Positions 44,190 through 53,505 are shown, counted from the stretch's first letter. The stretch is 64,000 bases of DNA from Nocardioides sp. Soil797 (GCA_001429555.1 LMSR01000011.1:311462-375461); one strand, 5' to 3'. The notes: generated by a model not told the origin, from the letters alone. Made by a program: numbers and translations.

Positions 44190-44307
44190 CATGACAATCC
44201 CGATCGCACAGACCATCGCCACACACGAACCACGCCGCGCGGCCGTTGGACTGCTCTCGGCGCTGGAGTCCGCGGCGCCTCGATGGCGCAACGAGGTCGC
44301 TTGTTGA
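44190..44307 (+). pseudogene. Deletion remnant of a PucR-like regulator gene
   Basis: A 38-codon frame that begins like regulator 1 (leader, ribosome site, ATG ACA) and ends like it (VGLLSALESAAPRWRNEVAC against VGLLSALESAAPRWRSEAAC). About 1.1 kb of the gene body is missing. This is best explained as duplication of the regulator 1 locus followed by internal deletion. Confidence 0.75.
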
Positions 44308-44415
44308 CGTTGACCGCGCACTCGGGACGCGGTAGGCATGGTGACCACACTCCTGGTTCGTCGCACCATCGCGCCGCGCCCGCGTGGGTGTCTGACTGGG
44401 GCTCGGGTGCAGTTC

Positions 44416-45651
44416 ATGGGTGGGGTTGAACCAGACGTGGAATCCAAGATCACTGCTGCCCAATTGGCACGGATGGTGCGGCCCCAGATGCCCGCCTTGG
44501 TGGAGCAGATCGTCGGCACCATCCACGAGCAGGTCGAGCGCTATGGCGAGTCCCCCAACGGGCGGCGCCACAAGCTCATCGAGCTCGCGGTCACCAACGG
44601 CATCAGCGAGTTCCTCGACACGATCGAGAACCCGAACGCCACCGGCCGCCGAACCGATGACCTCTTCCGTCGGATGGGCCACGGCGAGGCGATGGACGGC
44701 CACCCGCTCGAAGCGATGCAGAACGCGTTTCGCCTGGCCACCCAGGAGTCCTGGGAATACCTGCGATCCTTGGCCATCGAACACCAGCTCTCGACGGCCG
44801 CGCTCGCTCATCTCGGCGACGCGCTCTTCTCCCACATCGACCACCTGGCCGAGCAGACCCGCCTCGGCCACGTCGGCGCCACCCGCGTGCGCGAACGCGA
44901 CCCGGCACTGGCGTCGGCCAAGCTGCTCGACGGCCTGATCAAGGGAAGCGAGGCCGAGAATCACGACGAGCAGTCGTCACTCGCCGACTGGAAGGTGCCT
45001 GACGAGGTCACCGTGTTCAGCATCAGGACCAGCCGCCGCGCTGCTCCCCTCGAGCTGGGCGATCTCGCTCCGCTGTGCCTGCTCGGCTCTGACCCCTCGG
45101 GGCTCGTGCTGCTCACCTCTCCGGCGTACGCCGACGAGGTCGCGGCCCTGCTCGACGGCACGTCGGGAGTGACGCGAGTCGCGGTCGCGTGGCCGGTGTC
45201 GGTGACGGCGATCCCTGACGCCTATCGCTGGACGACGCGCACGCTGCGCCTCGCGACCCAGGGCATGATCCGCGACGGCCGCGTGATCAACTGCGCGGAC
45301 CACCGCACCCAGATCTGGTTGCACGCGGAGCCGTCCCTGCGCCAACAGTTGTGCCAGGAGCTGCTGCCACCGCTGTTGGCCGAGACCCCCAACTCGCGCG
45401 AGATCCTCTCCGAGACGTTGCTGGTCTGGCTCGAGACGCGCGAGAGTGCACCCGCCATCGCGGCTACCCTCGGCATCCATCCCCAGACCGTTCGCTATCG
45501 CTGGAAGCGCATCAACGAGCTCTTCGGCGAAAGGCTGCACGACCCCGACTTCGTGACCACCATGACCATGTTGCTCAAGGCCAGCGTTCCGCTGTGGAAG
45601 AACGGCGACCAGAGCGACTTCGAGCGTTTCAAGGCGGGTGATGAGGGATGA
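44416..45651 (+). CDS. PucR/CdaR-like transcriptional regulator 2
   Basis: 411 residues from the ATG at 44416. The frame is open to an ATG at 44338, but the intervening codons are Arg-rich and have poor third-position GC, so I prefer the shorter form. The N-terminal helical domain (KLIELAVTNGISEFLDTIE) and C-terminal HTH (LETRESAPAIAATLGIHPQTVRYRWKR) match regulator 1. The stop overlaps the start of the P-type ATPase-like gene by 4 bp, so the two are translated together. Confidence 0.8.
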   Translation: MGGVEPDVESKITAAQLARMVRPQMPALVEQIVGTIHEQVERYGESPNGRRHKLIELAVTNGISEFLDTIENPNATGRRTDDLFRRMGHGEAMDGHPLEAMQNAFRLATQESWEYLRSLAIEHQLSTAALAHLGDALFSHIDHLAEQTRLGHVGATRVRERDPALASAKLLDGLIKGSEAENHDEQSSLADWKVPDEVTVFSIRTSRRAAPLELGDLAPLCLLGSDPSGLVLLTSPAYADEVAALLDGTSGVTRVAVAWPVSVTAIPDAYRWTTRTLRLATQGMIRDGRVINCADHRTQIWLHAEPSLRQQLCQELLPPLLAETPNSREILSETLLVWLETRESAPAIAATLGIHPQTVRYRWKRINELFGERLHDPDFVTTMTMLLKASVPLWKNGDQSDFERFKAGDEG

Positions 45652-46847
45652 GCGCGCGCGGGACCTCTGGCCGGCTGCCGTCCGCGGGCGCCGCACTCCT
45701 GATCGCTTGCGCTGTTGCGGTGGCCCTCGGCGTCGCCTGGATTGTCGTCGACTCCACCTCCACCGGAATCTCGGTGACGGTTGCCGCGTTGTTGGCCGGA
45801 CTGCCGATCGGGTTCCTGTTGGCTGCGCCGCTGCCGCTGCGCCTTGCCTCCCGCCGCGGTGCCGGGGTCGGGCTGCGGCTGTCTGCGGCGGCCCTTTCGC
45901 AGGCGGAACGGATCACCTCGGTCGTGCTCGACAAGAACGGCACGATCACCTCCGGGGACCTGCGGGTCACCTCCGTCGACCCGGTCGAGCCCGACCACGA
46001 CCGCAACCTGCGCTGGTTTGCCGCGGCCCTCGAGCACGCCGCGGACGACCGCATCGGCCGGGCGATCGCCAAGCTCGCAGGGCGCGGCCACCTCACCAAC
46101 GTGGTGATGACGTCAGGCGTGGGCATCAGCGGATCCGTGGACCGCCACCCGGTGCGTGTCGGACGCCCCGACTGGATCGGTTTCGACCACCCGGGAGGTG
46201 ACGGTGTCACCGTCGCCGTCGAGGTCGACGACCGTGCACTCGGTCACATCACCGTCGATGACGTCCTGCGCGACGACGCTGCTGACTCGGTGGCGGCGTT
46301 GCGTGCGTTGGGGCTCGCACCGGTGTTGGTGTCCGACGCCACCGCCCACAACACCGAGCGCCTGGCCTCGGCCGCCGGCATCGAGGTCGCGCACTCCGAG
46401 GTCGCGGCCTCGAAGCGGGAGCGGGTGGTGGTCGAGCAGCAGGAGGCTGGCCAGGTGGTGGCATTCGTCGGATCGCCGGAGGAGAACCGCGAGGCACTCG
46501 CCGCTGCTGACCTGGCGGTGTCTTCCTCTGCACCTGCTTCTTCTGAGACTTCTCAGCCTGCGTCCTTGCCGGATGGTGAGCGTGCTTCGATCGGCCTCGA
46601 CACCCTGGACGCCGGAGTGGTGGCGAGGGTGCTCATGCTCGCACGCACGACGTCGTCGGTGATCCGATCCAATCAGGTCATCGGACTCATCACGTGCGTG
46701 CTCGGGTTGGGCCTGGCCGGGGGCGGCGTACTCACGCCTGTGCTCGGACTGGGCTTCGGGGCGCTCGCTGCGCTGGTGGTTGTCGGCAACTCGCTGCGGG
46801 TGCGAGGCAGCGGACCACTCGGGAAGCGTCCCGAGCCGTCCGAGTGA
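45648..46847 (+). CDS. Degenerate P-type ATPase-like membrane protein
   Basis: 399 residues. It looks like the core of a metal P-type ATPase with parts lost: two N-terminal membrane segments, the phosphorylation region as DKNGTITSG (Asp95; the invariant Thr of DKTGT is Asn), a short nucleotide domain, a HAD-like segment where VAMVGDGIND is replaced by VAFVGSPEEN, and two C-terminal membrane segments. With DKTGT and GDGxND both altered it cannot pump by the usual cycle. It may sense or bind a ligand for regulator 2, to which it is coupled by a 4-bp overlap. Confidence 0.75.
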   Translation: MSARGTSGRLPSAGAALLIACAVAVALGVAWIVVDSTSTGISVTVAALLAGLPIGFLLAAPLPLRLASRRGAGVGLRLSAAALSQAERITSVVLDKNGTITSGDLRVTSVDPVEPDHDRNLRWFAAALEHAADDRIGRAIAKLAGRGHLTNVVMTSGVGISGSVDRHPVRVGRPDWIGFDHPGGDGVTVAVEVDDRALGHITVDDVLRDDAADSVAALRALGLAPVLVSDATAHNTERLASAAGIEVAHSEVAASKRERVVVEQQEAGQVVAFVGSPEENREALAAADLAVSSSAPASSETSQPASLPDGERASIGLDTLDAGVVARVLMLARTTSSVIRSNQVIGLITCVLGLGLAGGGVLTPVLGLGFGALAALVVVGNSLRVRGSGPLGKRPEPSE

Positions 46848-46876
46848 CCTTCGCTGAGGACGCCCGAAGTTTCGCT

Positions 46877-46933
46877 TCTCCGAGATCCTGCTCCCCCGCA
46901 ATCCTGCTCCCACGGGCACCGACGACGTCTGAG
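46877..46933 (+). pseudogene. Remnant of the 3' end of the coiled-coil gene
   Basis: The stretch ending GGCACCGACGACGTCTGA matches the last codons of the 43564 gene (EILLP ... GTDD-stop). The rest of that gene is missing. It lies directly before the operator at 46945, as the intact copy lies before the operator at 44035. Confidence 0.55.
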
Positions 46934-46944
46934 CCCCGAGAAAC

Positions 46945-46962
46945 TTGTCACCGGGGTGACAA
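46945..46962. promoter_or_regulatory. TTGTCAC-CGGG-GTGACAA operator with no downstream gene
   Basis: Perfect arms. No gene starts within 300 bp on either strand, so it is probably a leftover of the cassette duplication. The 46848-47342 gap otherwise holds only the remnant at 46877 and the hairpin at 47265. Confidence 0.6.
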
Positions 46963-47264
46963 CTACTGGCACCTTTTCGTCGCTGTTCCCCCGGATCCAT
47001 GGCGGCACCGGCCACGGACTGCCTTAATCGTCGTGGGCCGTCGGATGCTCTCCCTCCCCTTGTTCCGATGTGCTCACGGAATCCGCTCGGCACACGTGCC
47101 ACGGAGCCGACCGCCCGCGGATCCCCTGGAGCCACCCCATAGCCAGGGCCCGCGGGCGGACTCCGGACCGGGGGTGCCGGGAGTGAGGTCAGGGCCGCAG
47201 TTTCGGACGGACGGCGACACGGATCCGCTCCCGGTTCCGGTTCACCTTCCGCACCCGCTCTCGC

Positions 47265-47328
47265 TGCAGTTACCGAAACGTATGCAGGATTTTTGGCCTC
47301 AGAACCTGCATACGTTTCGGTAACTGCA
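47265..47328. repeat. Perfect 24-bp inverted repeat, GTTACCGAA family copy 2
   Basis: Arms 47265-47288 and 47305-47328 are fully complementary. The inner 20 nt match the hairpin at 5738-5793 with one base pair changed in both arms. It again sits between convergent genes. Confidence 0.8.
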
Positions 47329-47342
47329 AAGAAGGGGGGGAG

Positions 47343-48134
47343 TCAGTGGCGCCGGGCGATCCAGACGATCAGGGCAAGTACGCCGAGAGCCGCGGCGAGC
47401 TGCTTGCCATAGGTCTTCAGCAGGATCGGGACCACCGTGGCTCCCAGATCGAGCGCGTCGTCCTGAGCCGGCGGCGGTGTCGACCGACTCGCTGTCGAGC
47501 CCGCACCCGACGCGGGTGACGAGGCAGAGGCAGGAGAGGCCGGCGGCGCGCTGGCCGGCGGGGCCGACGACGGTCCAGCGTCCGGATCACCATCTGGCCC
47601 CGAGACGGCCGCTGCTCCCGTCGGCACCGAGGCCGGACCGGCCTCGGCATCCTCGGGTTCCGAGGCCGCTTCGGGTTCCTCGCCACCCACCTTGGTCTTC
47701 AGGCACTCCACGAACTGGCCCAGCAGCTTGTCGCTGATGTCCTGGATGACACCGCGACCGAACTGCGCGGGCTTGCCCGTGATGTTGAGGTCGGTGACCA
47801 CCCTGACGTTGGTCTCTGTCGCGCTGGCCTCGGTGATCGTGGCAACCACGTCGGCGCCGGCAGTGCCGTTGCCGCGCTTGTCCTTGCCCTTGGCCTCGAT
47901 CTTCATGATGCCGGCGGCCTCGTCCTTCTCGGTGAAGGAACCGGAGCCGTTGTAGACCAGCGCGATCGGGCCGAGCTTGACCTTGCAGGAGCCGGTGAAG
48001 GTGTCGCCCTCGACCGACGTCACGGTCGCGCCCGGGAAACATCCGGCCACCGACTCGAGGTCATTGAGCGCGGCCCAGGTCTCGGCCTTGGTCGCGGGAA
48101 CGGTGAACTCGTGTGTCAGGTCCACCGGCCTCAC
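47343..48134 (-). CDS. coxG: CoxG-like SRPBCC protein with C-terminal membrane tail
   Basis: 263 residues from a GTG overlapping the coxM stop. Residues 1-150 are a CoxG/SRPBCC fold (HEFTVPATKAETWAALNDLE ... GCFPGATV). A Pro/Ser/Ala linker (155-225) and a membrane segment (LAAALGVLALIVWIA) follow. CoxG proteins anchor molybdenum hydroxylases to the membrane and deliver quinone; the C-terminal anchor fits that. Confidence 0.85.
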   Translation of the reverse strand: MRPVDLTHEFTVPATKAETWAALNDLESVAGCFPGATVTSVEGDTFTGSCKVKLGPIALVYNGSGSFTEKDEAAGIMKIEAKGKDKRGNGTAGADVVATITEASATETNVRVVTDLNITGKPAQFGRGVIQDISDKLLGQFVECLKTKVGGEEPEAASEPEDAEAGPASVPTGAAAVSGPDGDPDAGPSSAPPASAPPASPASASSPASGAGSTASRSTPPPAQDDALDLGATVVPILLKTYGKQLAAALGVLALIVWIARRH

Positions 48135-48985
48135 GCCCCCGCGGCGGCGAGGACGGCCCGCCGGGTCAACACGGTTGCCAGGTGCTTGCGATAGTCGGCG
48201 TCGCCGTTGAGGTCGGAAGGCGGGTTGGTGCCCTCGGCAGCGGACGCCGCTGCTCGGCGTACGGCGTCATCGGTGGCGGGCTGGCCGACCAGCGCCTGCT
48301 CCACCGAAGTCGCCCGCAACGGAACCGAGCCCATGTTGGTCAGGCCGACACGGGCCTCGGAGATGGTGCCACCGTCGGTCTTGACGGTCGCGGCCACTGC
48401 GACGATCGGCCACTGGTGGGCCACCCGTACGAACTTCTCGTAGTGGGCGCCCCACCCGGTGTGCTTGGGGATGCGCACCGAGGTGAGGATCTCGTCGTCG
48501 GCGATCGCGGTGGTCATGAAGTCCTCGAAGAAGTCTGCGGCCGCGACCCGGCGCTCGCCCCCGCTCCCGGTGATCACGAACTCCGCGTCGAGCGCCAAGG
48601 CCGGGGCGCCGAGGTCCCCGGCCGGATCGGCGTGGGCCAGGGCTCCGCCGAACGTGCCGCGGTGGCGGACCTGGGCATCCGCAAGGTGCTCGATCGCCTT
48701 GGTGACGAGCGTCGCGTGCTCGGCAACGAGCGGGTCCTTGCCGACGTCGACGTGCGTGGTCATCGCGCCGATCACGATGGCGTCTCCGTCGTCACTGACC
48801 CCACGCAGGGAGTCGATGCGGCCGATGTCGATCACGAACTCGGGGGCGTTGAGCCGCATCCGCAGCACCGGCAGCAGGCTCTGCCCGCCGGCGATGATCT
48901 TCGCGTCGTCACCGTGTTCGGCAAGGGCGGCCAGGGCCTCCTCGACGGTGGTGGGTGCCAGGTAGTCGAACTGTGCCGGAATCAT
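48131..48985 (-). CDS. coxM: Molybdenum hydroxylase FAD subunit (CoxM)
   Basis: 284 residues from the ATG at 48985, overlapping the coxL stop by 4 bp. The FAD-binding motifs are AGGQSLLP and RHRGTFGGALAHADP. It passes electrons from the [2Fe-2S] subunit to the acceptor. Confidence 0.92.
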   Translation of the reverse strand: MIPAQFDYLAPTTVEEALAALAEHGDDAKIIAGGQSLLPVLRMRLNAPEFVIDIGRIDSLRGVSDDGDAIVIGAMTTHVDVGKDPLVAEHATLVTKAIEHLADAQVRHRGTFGGALAHADPAGDLGAPALALDAEFVITGSGGERRVAAADFFEDFMTTAIADDEILTSVRIPKHTGWGAHYEKFVRVAHQWPIVAVAATVKTDGGTISEARVGLTNMGSVPLRATSVEQALVGQPATDDAVRRAAASAAEGTNPPSDLNGDADYRKHLATVLTRRAVLAAAGA

Positions 48986-51441
48986 TCGCTCGCTCCGTCC
49001 GCGATGGCGGTCTCGCCGCTGTCGTCGAAGTGCGGGGCAGCCGCCTCCGTGGTCTTGTCGCCGCCACCACCGTCGTTGATCGCCTTCCACACCCGCTCGG
49101 GCGTGCAGGGCATGCGTACGTCGTTGACGCCGAACTGGCGGATCGCGTCGACCACGGCGTTCACCACCGCCGGCGTCGAGGCAATCGTGCCTGCCTCACC
49201 AACCCCCTTGGTGCCCAACGTGTTGGTCAGTGCCGGCGTGGTCGTGTGGTCGACGTCGAAGCTGATCGTGTCGGCCGCGGTCGGCACCAGGTAGTCGACG
49301 AACGACGCCGAGACCAACGTGCCGGAGTCGTCGTACACCGCCTCCTCCCAGAGGGCCTGGGCAATGCCCTGGACCAGACCGCCGTGCACCTGACCGGCCA
49401 CGATGAGCGGGTTGATCACGTTGCCGATGTCGTCGACGCAGGTGTACTTGCGCATCTTGACCGCGCCGGTCTCGGTGTCGACCTCCATCGCGCACAGGTG
49501 CGTGCCGTGCGGATAGTTGAAGTTGACGGGGTCAAACGTCGCGTCGCAGTCGAGGCTCGGCTCCACCCCGTCGGGCAGGTCGTGGGCGGCGAAGGTCGCC
49601 AGCGCGACCTCGGCCATCGCGACGCCCTGGTCGGTTCCCTTGACCCCGAAGCGCCCGGCCTTGAACTCCAGGTCGTCCGCCGAGGCCTCCAGCATGTGCG
49701 CGGCGATCGGCTTGGCCTTCTCGATGACCTTGTCCGCGGCCCGGACCAGCGCCTCACCACCGACCACGAGTGACCGCGAGCCGTAGGTGTCGAGCCCCTT
49801 CGGCGCCACCTGGGTGTCGCCGTGCAGCACCTCGACGTCCTCGAACGGTACGCCGAGTCGGTCGGCCACGATCTGGCTGAAGGCGGTCTCGTGGCCCTGC
49901 CCGTGGGCGCTGGCCCCGGTGATCACTTCCACCTTGCCGGTGGCCAGCATCCGCACGGTGGCGTGCTCCCAGCCGCCGGCGCCGTAGTCGAGGCTGCCCA
50001 GCACCCGGCTGGGCGCGAGGCCGCACATCTCTGTGAAGGTGGAGACGCCGATGCCCAGCTGGACCGGGTCGTTCGACTCGCGGCGACGCTGCTGCTCGGC
50101 GCGCAACTCGTCGTACCCGAAGTGCTCCTTGGCCATCGCCGTGGCGGCCTCGTAGTTGCCGGAGTCGTACTCGAGCCCGGCCACCGTGGTGAACGGGAAC
50201 TCCTCGTGCTTGATCCAGTTCTTCTCACGGATCTCCAGCGGATCGACCCCGAGCTCGGCAGCCAGCTCGGTCATCATCCGCTCGATCGCGTAGGTCGCCT
50301 CGGGGCGGCCGGCGCCGCGGTAGGCATCGGTCCAGGCCTTGTTCGTGAGCACGGTCTGCACCGCGAAGTGGTACGCCGGGAACTTGTAGATCGCGTTGAA
50401 CATGAACGCCCCAAGGACGGGTACGCCGCCGCCCACGAGGCTGACGTGAGCGCCGAGATCGGCCAGCAGCTCGACCTTGAAACCGGTGACGGTGCCGTCC
50501 TTCTCGGCGCTGAGCGTGAGCTTCTGCCACTGGTCGCGGCCGTGGTGGGCGGCCATCATCGACTCGGAGCGGGTCTCGGTGAACTTGATCGGCTTGCCCA
50601 GGCGGCGAGCCAGCACCATCGTGATGAACTCCTCCGGTGTGGTCTGCAGCTTGCCGCCGAAACCGCCACCGACATCGGGGGCGATCACCCGCACCTTCGA
50701 CTCGGAGACACCGAGGACGGCAGCCAGCAGGAAGCGCAGGATGTGCGGGATCTGGGTCGCACTCCACATGGTGATCTGCTCGCCGGTCGGGTCGACCACC
50801 GTCGAGCGCGGCTCCATGAAGGCTGGGATCAGGCGCTGCTGCCGGTACTCGCGCTCGATGACTATTCCGTCGCCTTCCCTGGCCTTCTGGATGGCCTCGT
50901 CGACGTTGCCGCCGGTGCCGGCCTCGGCGGAGTCGAAGACCCACAGCGCGGACTTGTTGGTGCCCAGATCGGGGTGCGCGAGGGTGGTGTCGTTGGCGGC
51001 CTCCTTGAGGTCGAGGGCGGCCGGGAGCTCCTCGTAGTCGACGTCGACCAGCTCAGCCGCATCTCTCGCCTCGGCGGCACTCCTGGCCACCACGACGGCC
51101 ACGATCTCGCCGGCGAAGGTCGCTCGATCGATCGCCACGGGAGGGTGGGGCGGAGTCACCTGGTCGGGTGTGATCGGCCAGGCGTTCGGCAGGCTGCCCT
51201 GCTCCTCGCCGAGGTCCTTGCCCGTGACCACCGTGACCACGTTCGGCGCCTTCTTGGCCTGCTCGGTGTCGATGTTGGTGATCTTCGCGTGGGCGAACGG
51301 ACTGCGCACCATGGCCAGGTGGAGCATGCCGGGGAGCGTGATGTTGTCGGTCCAGCGGGTGCGACCAGTGATCAGGCGCTGGTCCTCCTTGCGGCGCCGG
51401 TCCCTTCCGATCTCGAGCTGCGGCTCGGCTGTCGCGGTCAC
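48982..51441 (-). CDS. coxL: Molybdenum hydroxylase large subunit, form II CoxL
   Basis: 819 residues from the GTG at 51441, overlapping the coxS stop by 4 bp; the open frame to 52050 runs over coxS and was rejected. Motifs: GGGFGGK (cofactor binding), AYRGAGRPE (about residue 370) and GVGEAGTI with the catalytic Glu near the C-terminus. AYRGAGR marks form II, not the AYRCSFR loop of true CO dehydrogenases. The substrate is probably an aldehyde, purine or other small carbonyl/heterocycle, not CO. Confidence 0.93.
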   Translation of the reverse strand: MTATAEPQLEIGRDRRRKEDQRLITGRTRWTDNITLPGMLHLAMVRSPFAHAKITNIDTEQAKKAPNVVTVVTGKDLGEEQGSLPNAWPITPDQVTPPHPPVAIDRATFAGEIVAVVVARSAAEARDAAELVDVDYEELPAALDLKEAANDTTLAHPDLGTNKSALWVFDSAEAGTGGNVDEAIQKAREGDGIVIEREYRQQRLIPAFMEPRSTVVDPTGEQITMWSATQIPHILRFLLAAVLGVSESKVRVIAPDVGGGFGGKLQTTPEEFITMVLARRLGKPIKFTETRSESMMAAHHGRDQWQKLTLSAEKDGTVTGFKVELLADLGAHVSLVGGGVPVLGAFMFNAIYKFPAYHFAVQTVLTNKAWTDAYRGAGRPEATYAIERMMTELAAELGVDPLEIREKNWIKHEEFPFTTVAGLEYDSGNYEAATAMAKEHFGYDELRAEQQRRRESNDPVQLGIGVSTFTEMCGLAPSRVLGSLDYGAGGWEHATVRMLATGKVEVITGASAHGQGHETAFSQIVADRLGVPFEDVEVLHGDTQVAPKGLDTYGSRSLVVGGEALVRAADKVIEKAKPIAAHMLEASADDLEFKAGRFGVKGTDQGVAMAEVALATFAAHDLPDGVEPSLDCDATFDPVNFNYPHGTHLCAMEVDTETGAVKMRKYTCVDDIGNVINPLIVAGQVHGGLVQGIAQALWEEAVYDDSGTLVSASFVDYLVPTAADTISFDVDHTTTPALTNTLGTKGVGEAGTIASTPAVVNAVVDAIRQFGVNDVRMPCTPERVWKAINDGGGGDKTTEAAAPHFDDSGETAIADGASE

Positions 51442-51908
51442 TTGTTGACCTCCTGTCCGGAAGCGGTCTGCACCGCGCGAACGATGTTGTGGTAGCCGGT
51501 GCACCGGCACAGGTTGCCCTCGAGACCCTGCCTGATCTGTTGCTCGTCGGGCTTCGGGTTGTCGTTGAGCAGGTCGATCGACTGCATCACCATCCCCGGC
51601 GTACAGAAGCCGCACTGCAGGGCATGGCACTCGTGGAACGCGGCCTGCATCGGGTGCAGCGCGCCGTCCTTGGCGAGGCCCTCGATGGTGGTCACCTCGT
51701 GCCCGTCGGCCTGGACCGCCAAGACGTTGCAGGACTTCACGCTGCGCCCGTCGAGGTGGACGGTGCAGGCGCCGCAGTTGCTGGTGTCGCACCCGATCAC
51801 GGTGCCGGTCTTGCCGAGCTTCTCGCGCAGGTACTGCACCAGCAGCATCCGCGGTTCGACCTCGTCGGAGACCTTTGCTCCGTCGACGGTGACTTCGATC
51901 TTGGTCAT
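51438..51908 (-). CDS. coxS: Molybdenum hydroxylase [2Fe-2S] subunit (CoxS)
   Basis: 156 residues. Plant-type cluster ligands are Cys40, 45, 48 and 60; the second cluster uses Cys99, 102, 134 and 136 (CGFC and CRC). First gene of the coxSLMG operon; GAGGAG precedes its ATG. Confidence 0.93.
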   Translation of the reverse strand: MTKIEVTVDGAKVSDEVEPRMLLVQYLREKLGKTGTVIGCDTSNCGACTVHLDGRSVKSCNVLAVQADGHEVTTIEGLAKDGALHPMQAAFHECHALQCGFCTPGMVMQSIDLLNDNPKPDEQQIRQGLEGNLCRCTGYHNIVRAVQTASGQEVNK

Positions 51909-52025
51909 GGACGACTCCTCGCAGGCGTTCTGTTCGCTCTTCCGGGCGCTCGAGTGGTGTTCGTGTGACGCGGCTCACGCTAGGGCCGGCGAGGTTGGCG
52001 AATGGTTGGCCTGCGGTTGTCGCCC

Positions 52026-52143
52026 GATAGTCCCTGACGTTTCCGTCCATTCCTGTCGATAGTCCCTGACGTTTCCGTCCTCCGGCGGACCAAAACGTCA
52101 GGGACTATCCCGGCTCCAGGACCGAAACGTCAGGGACTATCCC
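52026..52143. repeat. Four copies of a 17-nt motif, two in each orientation
   Basis: GATAGTCCCTGACGTTT occurs at 52026 and 52058 on the plus strand and as its reverse complement at about 52093 and 52125. The copies can form nested hairpins with 17-bp arms. The region lies between the end of the GAF-regulator gene and the start of coxS; it may terminate the former. Confidence 0.85.
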
Positions 52144-52156
52144 AAGAAGGAGGAGG

Positions 52157-53410
52157 TCAGTGGGCGGCGGCGGCGAGGCGGCCCTTGAGCAACGGCTTCA
52201 GCGGGTGCGGGGACTCCCCCAGCTGAGCCAGGCAGGCCTCGACGACCTCGGTGTCGTACGGCACCAGCTCGGTGTAGCGAACGACGGCCGCCGGCACCGG
52301 ATCCGCCAGCAGCGCCTCGCGGACCGCGACGGCCAGGTAGTCGGCGTACTCCCCCAGGCCGGGCGAGTCGGTGCCGGGCAGCAGGTCGCCGCCGTACGCC
52401 GTGACGGCCTCGCGCACGCGACCCTGGCGCAGGCAACGCACAACCGTCTCGACGTCGGTGTGCACCGGAAGCGTCAGTCGGTAGGGACGCGAGGCGAGCT
52501 GTCCGCCGACCGCGTGGCGCAGGTGGGAGACCTCGGCCTTGAGCGTCGACGGACTGATCGACTGGTCGCCGTAGAGCAGGGCGTGCAGCTGGTCGAGGTT
52601 GAGGCCGTCGGGGTGCAGGCAGAGCAGGGCGAGGATCTCGGTCTGGCGACGGTTCAACAGCAGGCGTTCACCGTCGAGGCGCACCTCGGCCGAGCCGAGC
52701 AGTCGCAGGTCGAGGCCGCAGTCCTCCGGCGCGCGCGCACCGGGGACGACCAGCCTCGGGGCCTCCCGTGGCACGACCTGGGCCATCGCGGACTCGATCA
52801 GCCGGGCCATCATCCGCGCCGTCGCGAGTCCGATCGGGTGGGAGCGGTCCCAGGTGGTGGAGAGGTCGATGACCCCCAACTGCTCACCGGTGGCGGGGTT
52901 GTGCACGGGCGCTGCCCAACACACCCAGTTGTGCACGATCGGGGCGAAGTGCTCGGCGCTGAAGACCATCGACGGAGCGCCAGTGTGCAGAGCGAGGGCG
53001 AGCGCGTTCGTGCCGACGCTGGACTCGTCCCACTTGCCGCCGACCACGAAGTTCACCGACTCCGCCTTGCGGCGCATCACGCGGCCGCCGTACGTCCAGA
53101 GGATGCGGGTCTCCGGGTCCGTCACGGCGAGCACCAGGTCGCCGTCGTCGGCGGTACGCCGCAACTCGTCCTCGACGTGCTCGACCGCGCGTTGGAGCGG
53201 TGAGCCGACCCAGAAGGCGGCGGTGTCGGACTCGTCGGCCAGGGGCGCCTCGGTCACGTCGGGTGTGACCGCCCTGCCGGAGCGCAACCAGGAGTGCAGG
53301 ATCTCGGGGCGGACCAGGCTCTCGGCCCGATCCCCCTGCTCCACGAAGGCCGTCCAGGCGCGCACGGCATCGAGCCTGCGGGTGTGCAGTTCGTGGCGAT
53401 CGACAGTCAT
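52157..53410 (-). CDS. GAF-domain transcriptional regulator
   Basis: 417 residues from the ATG at 53410. Residues 60-220 contain a GAF-like sensor (LAVTDPETRILWTYGG; GKWDESSVGTNALALAL; NPATGEQLGVIDLST), similar to AcoR/MimR-type sensors. No AAA+ sigma-54 domain follows. Residues 235-330 look like a winged-helix (RRQTEILALLCLHPDGLNLDQL). It lies between the cox and mft operons and may sense a substrate or alcohol for either. Confidence 0.78.
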   Translation of the reverse strand: MTVDRHELHTRRLDAVRAWTAFVEQGDRAESLVRPEILHSWLRSGRAVTPDVTEAPLADESDTAAFWVGSPLQRAVEHVEDELRRTADDGDLVLAVTDPETRILWTYGGRVMRRKAESVNFVVGGKWDESSVGTNALALALHTGAPSMVFSAEHFAPIVHNWVCWAAPVHNPATGEQLGVIDLSTTWDRSHPIGLATARMMARLIESAMAQVVPREAPRLVVPGARAPEDCGLDLRLLGSAEVRLDGERLLLNRRQTEILALLCLHPDGLNLDQLHALLYGDQSISPSTLKAEVSHLRHAVGGQLASRPYRLTLPVHTDVETVVRCLRQGRVREAVTAYGGDLLPGTDSPGLGEYADYLAVAVREALLADPVPAAVVRYTELVPYDTEVVEACLAQLGESPHPLKPLLKGRLAAAAH

Positions 53411-53478
53411 CGGCGACTCCTGGCGGCGTTGTTGGCCACCGTAGCCCAGCCCGACTCACTTGTGCGCCCATGTCGTGA

Positions 53479-53505
53479 CTTCGCACCCCTCGAACAGGTG
53501 CGAAG
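53479..53505 (-). terminator. Terminator of the mft operon
   Basis: CTTCGCACC and GGTGCGAAG pair perfectly over a 9-nt loop, 17 nt after the mftF stop on the minus strand. Confidence 0.6.

Noticed and set aside
48982..51441. Classical (form I) CO dehydrogenase
   Set aside because: The active-site loop reads AYRGAGR, not AYRCSFR.
51442..52050. N-terminal extension of coxL by 203 codons
   Set aside because: It runs in another frame over coxS, which has all eight Cys ligands; the GTG at 51441 overlaps the coxS stop in the usual way.
52026..52143. CRISPR array
   Set aside because: Only four copies in mixed orientation, without regular spacers; no cas genes.
52157..53410. Sigma-54 activator of the AcoR type
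   Set aside because: There is a GAF-like sensor but no AAA+ Walker motifs.
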